Assembly (NCBI GenBank): GCA_964604905.1
Contig: CAZSCC010000226.1
Coordinates: 1 to 10,752 of the forward strand
Direction of reading: 5' to 3'
DNA: 10,752 nt
From: JACQFK01 sp964604905
Lineage (GTDB): Bacteria; Planctomycetota; MHYJ01; JACPRB01
In this document: piece by piece, positions 4,999-10,752 of the stretch
Layout: every line of letters starts with the position of its first letter
Numbering within the stretch: position 1 is the first letter of the stretch
The notes under the pieces: generated by a model
What the model was told of the DNA's origin: nothing
What the model saw: only the letters and a program-made list of their open reading frames with translations
The model's database searches: none
Made by a program: the position numbers and the translations under genes

Positions 4999-6972
4999 AT
5001 GGGCGACGAGACCCTCACCCCCAAGCCCGACGACCTCGGGGCCGGGGGGATCGATGTCACCACCAAGATGTGCTCCGCCTGCGGGCTGGGGTACACCGGG
5101 GAATCCCACAAGGACTGCGCCACGGCCGGAGGGACCCTCAAGAAGTCCACCGCCTCCTCGAAGACCCACCTCGACGACATCCCCGCCGAGGCCGCCCAGG
5201 CCGCCGCTGACCCGGGACGCCAGCTCAACCAGTACCTCCTCGTCAAGCAGATCGGCAAGGGCGGGATGGGCACCGTCTGGAAGGCGTGGGACAAGAAGCT
5301 CACCCGCTGGATCGCCATCAAGTTCCTCCTCGCCACCGAGGACGAGGACGTCGCCCGCTTCCAGCGCGAGGCCAAGCTCGCCGCCCGCCTGCGCCACCCC
5401 AACATCGCCCCCATCTACGAGGTCGGCGAGGCGCCCGCCCAGCTGGCCGGCCAGCAGGCCCGCCACTACCTCGCCATGGAGTTCATCGACGGCCAATCCA
5501 TGGCCTCCGCCATCAACTTCCCGCAGAACGAACTCCTCGACATCTTCATGAAGGTCGCCCAGGGCATGGAGGCCGCGCACAAGGCGGGCGTCATCCATCG
5601 CGACCTCAAGCCCCAGAACATCATGCTCACCAGCGACAAGTGGCCGTACGTCATGGACTTCGGCCTCGCCAAAGCGATCCAGGCCGAGAGCTCCCTCTCC
5701 GTCTCCGGCGCCGTCATGGGCACCCCCGCCTACATGCCCCCCGAGCAGGCCCAGGGGCAGCTCGACCAGGTCGACGCCCAGAGCGACGTCTATTCCCTCG
5801 GCGCCACCATGTACGCCGTCCTCTGCAAGAAGCAGCCCTTCACGGGACAGACCCCCATGGAAATCCTGATGAAGCTCTGCAAGGAGGACCCGCCCGCCCC
5901 CAGCAAGGTCAACCCCGAGGTCCCCGAGGCGGTCGAGAAGATCATCCTCAAGGCCATGTCCAAGGAGAAGATCGACCGCTACTCCAGCGCGGGCGGCCTC
6001 GCCGAAGACCTCAAGCGCTACCTCAACAACGAGGAGATCAGCGCCAAGGGCCCGAGCTCTCTCAAGCTCGCCGCCCGGAGGGCGAGAAAGAACGTCTGGC
6101 CGATCGTCGTCGTCGCGCTCCTCCTGGTCGCCGGCGGCACGATCGCCGCCCTCGTCGCCCGACCCAAGCCCGAGGCCGTGAAGCAGCCCGAGAAGCCGCC
6201 CCCCGACACCGCCGGGCCGGTCGTCCCCAAGCAACCCGAAGAAGACCCCGACGCCAAGGCGAAGCGCCTGGAGAAAGAGAAGGCCGACGCCGCGAGGCAG
6301 GCCCAGCTCGAGAAGGAGGCCGCCGACAAGAAGGCCCAGGAGGCGCGCGAGGCCAAGTGGCTGGACGACTGGCTGACCAAAGTCCGGACCGGCCTCGCCT
6401 TCGCCCGCTGGAAGGCCGGAGACGCGGCCTTCGCCGACCAGGCCAAGCAGCTCTTCGCCCGCATGGCCGCCGAGGCCAACAAGCGGGACGTCCCGGACGT
6501 CACCGACTACCTCGAGACCCAGGCCCGCGAGGCCGCCGCGGCCGCCGCCACGCTCGGCAAGGATCGGGACCGCGCCAAGAGGATCCTCGACTGGACCGCC
6601 ATGATCGCGACCGCCGCCCAGGGAGTCGACGCCCTCAAGGCCTCCCTGGACACACTCCCCTCCACGCGCGCCCTCGCCCTGAAGGTGGCCGATTTCAAGG
6701 GGACCTTCACGCTGAAGATCGCCGTGGGGCCCTTCGCCCAGGTGACGAAGCTCTCCAAGGGGGGGACCGAGGAGGTCCAGCTCCCCCAGCGCTCCACGCC
6801 CCTCTGGGTCCGCGACCTCGTGATCGGCGACTACGAGATCGAGCTCGTCCATCCGCAGCTGGGAAAGAAGCAGATCCGGATCGCGGAGGCGGGCCTGAAG
6901 GACGGGAAGGTCTACCAGATCACCGGCCTGATGGGCGATCCGGCCGTGCCGAAGGTGCAGGAACTACCGTAG
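4999..6972 (+). CDS. Membrane-anchored Hanks-type Ser/Thr protein kinase with PEGA-like C-terminal domain
   Basis: This 657-residue protein begins with a small Cys-containing motif (CSACG at 25-29, Cys40) like the zinc ribbons found before such kinases, though only three Cys are visible. The kinase domain (about 79-342) is complete: glycine loop GKGGMGTV 86-93, Lys108 in AIKF, Glu124, HRDLKPQN 200-207, DFG 220-222, GTPAYMPPEQ 241-250 and DVYSLG 263-268. It should be active and cytoplasmic. A transmembrane helix lies at about 366-387, then a Pro/Glu linker, a charged Ala/Lys/Glu coiled coil (about 418-452), a helical segment, and a beta-rich tail whose WVRDLVIGDYEIELVHPQLG resembles PEGA domains. 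The outer part probably senses an envelope signal. Substrates are unknown; the sigma factor and barrel genes nearby are only positional candidates. Its stop overlaps the convergent gene by nine bases. Confidence 0.93.
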   Translation: MGDETLTPKPDDLGAGGIDVTTKMCSACGLGYTGESHKDCATAGGTLKKSTASSKTHLDDIPAEAAQAAADPGRQLNQYLLVKQIGKGGMGTVWKAWDKKLTRWIAIKFLLATEDEDVARFQREAKLAARLRHPNIAPIYEVGEAPAQLAGQQARHYLAMEFIDGQSMASAINFPQNELLDIFMKVAQGMEAAHKAGVIHRDLKPQNIMLTSDKWPYVMDFGLAKAIQAESSLSVSGAVMGTPAYMPPEQAQGQLDQVDAQSDVYSLGATMYAVLCKKQPFTGQTPMEILMKLCKEDPPAPSKVNPEVPEAVEKIILKAMSKEKIDRYSSAGGLAEDLKRYLNNEEISAKGPSSLKLAARRARKNVWPIVVVALLLVAGGTIAALVARPKPEAVKQPEKPPPDTAGPVVPKQPEEDPDAKAKRLEKEKADAARQAQLEKEAADKKAQEAREAKWLDDWLTKVRTGLAFARWKAGDAAFADQAKQLFARMAAEANKRDVPDVTDYLETQAREAAAAAATLGKDRDRAKRILDWTAMIATAAQGVDALKASLDTLPSTRALALKVADFKGTFTLKIAVGPFAQVTKLSKGGTEEVQLPQRSTPLWVRDLVIGDYEIELVHPQLGKKQIRIAEAGLKDGKVYQITGLMGDPAVPKVQELP

Positions 6973-8418
6973 CTTCGAGAAGACCCCTTCCATCCGCGGG
7001 CCGTATTTCTTCGTCTCCACCGGCCCGCCCGCCTTCACCAGCTCCAGCCCGTACGCCTCGGCCTCGGCGGCCGCCGCGTCCTCCGTCTTCCCCTCGATCA
7101 GCGCCCGAAGCGCCGTCGCGGTGAAGAGGAGGTGGTAGAGCTTCCGGCGGGATTCGCGCGTGACGGTCTTCCCGCTCTCCAGGCCTTTCAGGGACTTCTC
7201 GATCGACGCGAGCGCCGCCTCGGGCGAGGTCGCCGCGAAGCAGGCGTCGAGGTCCGCCTTATCCACGTCCGCGAGGTCCACCGGGAAGCCCACCAGGAGG
7301 AGCGCCAGCTCCTTCCCGTGCGCCGCCACCGACGGGTGGGCGTCGCGGAATTTCGGGTCGAGCTTCGCCGCGAAATCGGTCCACTTCTTCACGAGGTCGT
7401 CCGCCGCGGCGCGCTCCTTCTGCCGCTCGGGCAGCAGGGCGTCGCGCGCGCGGTCCACGCAGCCGCGGACGGGCTCGCGCATCCCCTGGAAGGCGACCGT
7501 CACGGCCGTCCCGAACCACTGGTTCTCGCCGTCGGGCTCGACCGCGACGGCGGCGGCCGCGGCGGCCAGCAGCGACTCGGCCGGGCTCTTCCTTGAGCGG
7601 ACCCCTTCGAAGGCCGCGAGCGAGGCCCGCGCCCATTCGATCGCCGGGTGGGAGGCGACCAGGTCGTCGGCCTTGGGGACGGCGAAGCTGGCGTCGAGCT
7701 CGCCGGCGCTCAGGCCCTGGAGGTCCTGGAACGAACGGATGTCGGACGTGAGCCGGCGGCGGAGCTTGAGGGCCTGTTCGCCGAGGTAGGTCCGGCACCC
7801 CGCCTCCGCGTCGTCGCGGAATCGCTTCTTCTCGGCGTCGGTGAGGGCCTTCCCGTCGCTCTCGATGAAGTCGCGCGCGGCCTTGAACTTGAGGTCGTCC
7901 AGGAGGCGCAGGAAGGCGGGGCGGAACTTCACGATGGCGGGTTCCGGGAGCGCGGGGTCGGTCGTCTTGGGGGTCGCCGCCGCGGCCTTCGCCTTCGCCA
8001 CGACGGCCTCGAGGTCGGCCTTCGCGGTCTTGAGGAACTCGTCGCTCGACTTCACTCCCTCCTTGGCGGAGCGTTGGAGGTCGTCGACGGCCTCGTTCAA
8101 CAGCTTCTGGGCGAGGCCGGGCTCGGACTTCCTCGCGAGGTTGATCTTCGCCCGTCCGCGGTACTGGTACGGGAGGAAGGCGTAGTACGCGGTGTACTCG
8201 CTGGGCCGCTCCTCGACGCGGAGGCGGCATTCGATCCACTTGAGCTTCGGGTTGTTGGCGACCTCGTCGAACTTCTCGATGGCGGTCTTCGGGTCGGAGT
8301 CGATCATCCCCTCCCCGTCCTTGCACTTCTGGATCGCGGGGAAGTAGTCGCCCTTCTCGGTCCGCAACGCGGTGCGGTCCTGCTGGCAGAGGAGGAGGAG
8401 CGCGGCGATCAGGCCCAT
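6964..8418 (-). CDS. Exported alpha-helical, TPR-like repeat protein of unknown function
   Basis: The 484-residue protein starts at ATG 8418, 16 bases beyond the stop of the barrel gene, and ends with TAG at 6966-6964. The N-terminus MGLIAALLLLCQ is a short signal peptide; LLLC is a poor lipobox, so lipidation is doubtful. The rest is almost wholly helical. The stretch from DPKTAIEKFDEVANN to YYAFLPYQYRGRAKINLA and LAQKLLNEAVDDL has the spacing and small/aromatic pattern of degenerate TPR repeats. A low-complexity Ala/Lys segment follows (about 140-155), and a second helical region contains an Ala run (about 284-292). I do not recognise a family. Such repeat proteins usually scaffold envelope complexes. 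It converges on the kinase and lies downstream of the barrel genes on the same strand, with its own -10 box. Confidence 0.8.
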   Translation of the reverse strand: MGLIAALLLLCQQDRTALRTEKGDYFPAIQKCKDGEGMIDSDPKTAIEKFDEVANNPKLKWIECRLRVEERPSEYTAYYAFLPYQYRGRAKINLARKSEPGLAQKLLNEAVDDLQRSAKEGVKSSDEFLKTAKADLEAVVAKAKAAAATPKTTDPALPEPAIVKFRPAFLRLLDDLKFKAARDFIESDGKALTDAEKKRFRDDAEAGCRTYLGEQALKLRRRLTSDIRSFQDLQGLSAGELDASFAVPKADDLVASHPAIEWARASLAAFEGVRSRKSPAESLLAAAAAAVAVEPDGENQWFGTAVTVAFQGMREPVRGCVDRARDALLPERQKERAAADDLVKKWTDFAAKLDPKFRDAHPSVAAHGKELALLLVGFPVDLADVDKADLDACFAATSPEAALASIEKSLKGLESGKTVTRESRRKLYHLLFTATALRALIEGKTEDAAAAEAEAYGLELVKAGGPVETKKYGPRMEGVFSKLR

Positions 8419-8426
8419 CGTCGGGA

Positions 8427-8432
8427 AGTATA
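8427..8432 (-). promoter_or_regulatory. -10 box (TATACT) of the helical-repeat gene, leaderless type
   Basis: TATACT on the minus strand lies in the 16-base gap between the barrel stop (8435) and ATG 8418, eight bases before the ATG. This predicts a leaderless transcript independent of, or in addition to, readthrough from the barrel operon. No Shine-Dalgarno sequence is present (TCCCGACG). A -35 would lie inside the barrel gene and has no clear consensus. Confidence 0.4.
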
Positions 8433-8434
8433 CC

Positions 8435-9634
8435 TCACATTTCGAGCGTGAAGCCCATCGCGAAATTGCTGGTGTCGCCGCCGAAGTCGTAGGCGAAATC
8501 GAACGAGCGGGACTTCCCCGCCTCGGAGGACCATCCGATGCCCAGGCCGAACGAGCCGACCGTGTAGACCTCCTCGTCGGGCCGGATCACCATGCGGCGG
8601 TTCCGGATCGCGGGCAGTTCCTGGCCGTTGGTCGACTGCCACGGCGCATCCTGCCGGCGGATGCCGGCCCGCGGATAGAACGTGACGCCGGCGAAAAGGG
8701 ACGGGATCTTGAGCGCGTACTCCGCTCCGAGCGAGTAGTTGTTCAAGTTCTCGAAGTTGTGGCCGTCGGGGAGCGTCGAGTCGGCCGTGGCGCCATCCCA
8801 CTCGATCCGCTGGACGTCAGCGGTGATGCGCAGCGGCATCCCCTCCAGCAGGTACAGGGTGATGCCCACCTGATACTGGTTGGGCCAGTCGAACTGGGGG
8901 GCGAACTCGGGACTGAGCGAGAAGTTGAAATGGACCGAGGACTGGTAGGCGAGGCCGAGGTTGACCTTGAAATTGCGCGTGTTGTCGAAGACCCCCAGAA
9001 GGAGCCCCGCGCCGCCCCCCACGCCCACGTCGGACAGCTTCTCGTTGAGGGGCACGGGGAGGACATCGGCGTCCAGCTCCTTGAAGTCCAGACGGGTCAC
9101 GGCAAGGTCCACCCCCAGGCCGACCGAGAGGTGAGTGAGGAATCCCTCGCTCCCCACCGGCTGGAAGCGGAAGTCCCGGGCATAAGCTCCCCGGAAGCGG
9201 TAGAAGATCTGCTCGAAGCGCGCCCCCACGATGTCCGTATCGAAGGTCGTGGAGACGGGGAACTTCAGCTGGTAGGGGGCCGTGAAGCAGAAGCCGAAGG
9301 CCTGGGAGGATTCCGGGCCCCCCAAGTGGAAGACGAGCCCCAGATAGGAGGGGATGAGCGCCGGATCGCTCCAGCTGGTACTGGGCTCTCCCACGGGGTC
9401 CACGCCTACGAGGATCGCCGGAGTGATATCGATGTCGTAGGTCGTGTACGTCTGATAGGCGATCCCGAGCGCGTCGGGCTGCGTGGCGATCCCCGCGGGA
9501 TTGAGCCAGATGGAGACGGGGTCGTCCTCGAACGCCGTGTACGAGCCGCCCATCGCCTTCGTGCGCGCGCCGACCTGCTGGTCCTGCGCATAGGCGGCGG
9601 CGGAGAGGCAGAGGAGCGCGATCATGGTTCTCAT
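8435..9634 (-). CDS. FadL/OMPP1-like outer-membrane beta-barrel protein (paralog 1)
   Basis: Start chosen at ATG 9634: GGAG sits seven bases upstream, and the product then begins with a clean signal peptide, MRTMIALLCLSAAAYA, before QDQQ. An upstream in-frame start at 9664 would put extra residues before the signal and overlap the previous gene. The 399-residue protein shows the OMPP1/FadL and PorV-type opening VGARTKAMGGSYTAFEDDP followed by WLNPAGIA. Alternating beta-strand segments follow, including FDWPNQYQVGITLYLLEGMP and ITADVQRIEW, the counterpart of a conserved FadL-family strand pair. It ends in FAMGFTLEM. A role in uptake of hydrophobic molecules is a family-level inference; a PorV-like export-associated barrel is the alternative. 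The upstream paralog's TAG ends one base before this ATG, so the two form an operon. The gene ends in TGA. Confidence 0.82.
   Translation of the reverse strand: MRTMIALLCLSAAAYAQDQQVGARTKAMGGSYTAFEDDPVSIWLNPAGIATQPDALGIAYQTYTTYDIDITPAILVGVDPVGEPSTSWSDPALIPSYLGLVFHLGGPESSQAFGFCFTAPYQLKFPVSTTFDTDIVGARFEQIFYRFRGAYARDFRFQPVGSEGFLTHLSVGLGVDLAVTRLDFKELDADVLPVPLNEKLSDVGVGGGAGLLLGVFDNTRNFKVNLGLAYQSSVHFNFSLSPEFAPQFDWPNQYQVGITLYLLEGMPLRITADVQRIEWDGATADSTLPDGHNFENLNNYSLGAEYALKIPSLFAGVTFYPRAGIRRQDAPWQSTNGQELPAIRNRRMVIRPDEEVYTVGSFGLGIGWSSEAGKSRSFDFAYDFGGDTSNFAMGFTLEM
9483..9571. repeat. 89-bp block identical to the paralogous barrel gene (copy 1)
   Basis: Every base from 9483 to 9571 matches 10654-10742. 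The block encodes the N-terminal AMGGSYTAFEDDPVSIWLNP region of the barrel. A mismatch at 9572 is followed by nine more matches to the right edge. The rest of the two genes has diverged at many amino-acid and silent positions. Confidence 0.9.
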
Positions 9635-9635
9635 C

Positions 9636-10752
9636 CTAGAACTCCATCGTGAAGCTGACCGCAAAGCCGGGGGTGTCGCCGCCGATGTCGAAGGCGATGT
9701 CGAAGGCGCGCGCCTTTCGACTCTCGGTCATCCAGCCGAGCCCCGCTCCGAAGCTGAAGACCAGGAACTTGTCGTCGCGGGTGCGGATGTCGAGGATCGA
9801 CGGGCCGACGGCGGGAAGATTCTCGTCGTCGCCCCAGGGCGGGTCGAACCGGCGAAGCCCCGCCCTCGGATAGACGCTCACGGACTCCGCGACCTTGATC
9901 CGGTACTCCATGCCGAGCGAGTAGTTGACCACGTTCTCGAAATCGTCCCTCCCGGCGACCGTCGAATCGGCCGCGGCATTGCCCCACCCGATGAACTGGG
10001 CGTCCAGGGTCACGCGAAGGGGCATTCCGTCCAGGAGGTAGAGGGTCACCCCCGCCTGGTACTGGTTGGGCCAGTCGAAGAGCGGGACCAGGTCCTGCGA
10101 CAGGGTGAACTGGTAGTTGACCTGGGACTGCCAGGCGGCTCCCAGGTTGACCTTGAAGTTCCGGGTGTTGTCGTAGAGCCCCACGAGCAGGCCCGCCCCG
10201 CCGCCGAAGCCCATGTCGGTTCCGGAGATCGTGATGGTGGCGGAACCGTTGCCCATGCCCAAGTCCTTGATCTCCTGGTGGGTCCAGTTCGTGACGCTGA
10301 CGTCGAGCCCGATCCCGACCGCCACGTGGGTCAGGAAGCCTTCCGTGGAGAACCTGAAATCGCGCGCATAGGCGGCGCGGAGGCGGGAAAGGACCTGGTC
10401 CTCGAGGACCGGAACGAGAGTGCTCTGCACCGACTGCCAGAGGAACTTCATCCGGAAGGGAGTGGTGAAGCAGAACCCGACCGCCTGGTCCCCGCCGCTT
10501 CCGAGCTGGAAGACCGCCCCCAGATAGGAAGGCACGATCGCGGGGTCATTCCAGGCGTACTCGCCCTGCGTGCCGATGATCCCCCCATTCGGGGGCGAAT
10601 CGAACTCGTAGATGGTGTAGGTCTGGTAGGCCATGGATAACGCGTCGGTCTGGGTGGCGATCCCCGCGGGATTGAGCCAGATGGAGACGGGGTCGTCCTC
10701 GAACGCCGTGTACGAGCCGCCCATCGCCTTCGTGCGCGCGCCCACCTGCTGG
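9636..10752 (-). CDS. FadL/OMPP1-like outer-membrane beta-barrel protein (paralog 2, 5' end cut by window edge)
   Basis: The frame runs from the right edge to TAG 9638-9636, 371 complete codons plus the stop. The first codons read QQVGARTKAMGG as in paralog 1, so only the signal peptide and a few residues are missing. The GTG at 10745 is an internal Val, not the start. Shared landmarks with paralog 1 include WLNPAGIATQ, AYQTYT, YARDFRFS, GGGAGLLVG, NTRNFKVNLG, LFDWPNQYQAGVTLYLLDGM and DIGGDTPGFAVSFTMEF. The terminal Phe fits the usual C-terminal signature for outer-membrane barrel assembly, which paralog 1 (ending in Met) lacks. The two genes are a tandem duplication in one operon, and further copies may lie beyond the edge. 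The transported substrate is unknown; partial specialisation of the two barrels is likely given divergent loop regions. Confidence 0.82.
   Translation of the reverse strand, partial: QQVGARTKAMGGSYTAFEDDPVSIWLNPAGIATQTDALSMAYQTYTIYEFDSPPNGGIIGTQGEYAWNDPAIVPSYLGAVFQLGSGGDQAVGFCFTTPFRMKFLWQSVQSTLVPVLEDQVLSRLRAAYARDFRFSTEGFLTHVAVGIGLDVSVTNWTHQEIKDLGMGNGSATITISGTDMGFGGGAGLLVGLYDNTRNFKVNLGAAWQSQVNYQFTLSQDLVPLFDWPNQYQAGVTLYLLDGMPLRVTLDAQFIGWGNAAADSTVAGRDDFENVVNYSLGMEYRIKVAESVSVYPRAGLRRFDPPWGDDENLPAVGPSILDIRTRDDKFLVFSFGAGLGWMTESRKARAFDIAFDIGGDTPGFAVSFTMEF
10654..10742. repeat. 89-bp block identical to the paralogous barrel gene (copy 2)
   Basis: Identical to 9483-9571, at an offset of 1171 bases in the same orientation. 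It lies near the 5' end of the truncated upstream barrel gene. See the matching entry for the encoded segment. Confidence 0.9.

Noticed and set aside
4726..6852. Antisense frame of 708 codons opposite the kinase
   Set aside because: It mirrors a complete Hanks kinase with every catalytic motif and is a low-complexity Gly/Leu/Val-rich shadow.
6964..8418. Lipoprotein assignment for the helical-repeat protein
   Set aside because: The residues before Cys11 are Leu-Leu-Leu, without the small residue expected at -1 of a lipobox.

Overview
The window is GC-rich (roughly two thirds G+C by eye) and tightly packed. It looks like a fragment of an uncultured Gram-negative bacterium. The FadL-like outer-membrane barrels imply an outer membrane. 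The Hanks-type kinase with a PEGA-like tail, the ECF sigma factor coupled to a FecR-like membrane protein, and the LamG/FN3 surface proteins recall Planctomycetota. The Cys-Gly-Cys C-terminal anchors recall the MYXO-CTERM signal of Myxococcota and other lineages. I cannot fix the phylum from this sequence. No rRNA, tRNA, CRISPR array or insertion sequence was seen.

Layout. Positions 1-1232 (minus strand) carry an ECF sigma factor followed, with a 4-base ATGA overlap, by a FecR-like membrane protein that runs off the left edge. A 101-bp divergent intergenic region separates this unit from a plus-strand unit. That unit holds a secreted thioredoxin-like protein (1334-2458) and two tandem, paralogous LamG-FN3 surface proteins (2471-3646 and 3740-4942), both ending in a Cys-containing sorting signal. 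A perfect 19+1+19 palindrome (4941-4979) and a TATAAT box precede a membrane-anchored Ser/Thr kinase (4999-6972). A convergent secreted helical-repeat protein (6964-8418, minus) follows. Last come two tandem paralogous FadL/OMPP1-like barrels (8435-9634, and 9636 to the right edge).

The most notable observation is that both genes flanking the divergent promoter are interrupted by a single in-frame TGA while the frame is intact on either side. In the thioredoxin-like protein the TGA falls in the predicted redox site (Cys-Gly-TGA). In the sigma factor it falls in region 2. Each TGA is followed by a stem-loop whose first loop base is G, at about the spacing of a bacterial SECIS element. The remaining genes, about 2,700 codons, have no in-frame TGA, and two genes end in TGA, so the pattern suggests site-specific recoding (selenocysteine) rather than an altered genetic code. 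A selenocysteine-containing ECF sigma factor next to a selenocysteine thioredoxin-like protein would be an unusual, possibly undescribed, redox-linked regulatory module. Ordinary gene-caller ORFs would split both genes and miss the active-site halves.

Expression logic. Three transcription-unit starts (sigma factor, kinase, helical-repeat protein) have a TATAnT box only 8-10 bases before the ATG, which predicts leaderless mRNAs. Downstream genes in operons instead carry strong Shine-Dalgarno sequences or overlaps.
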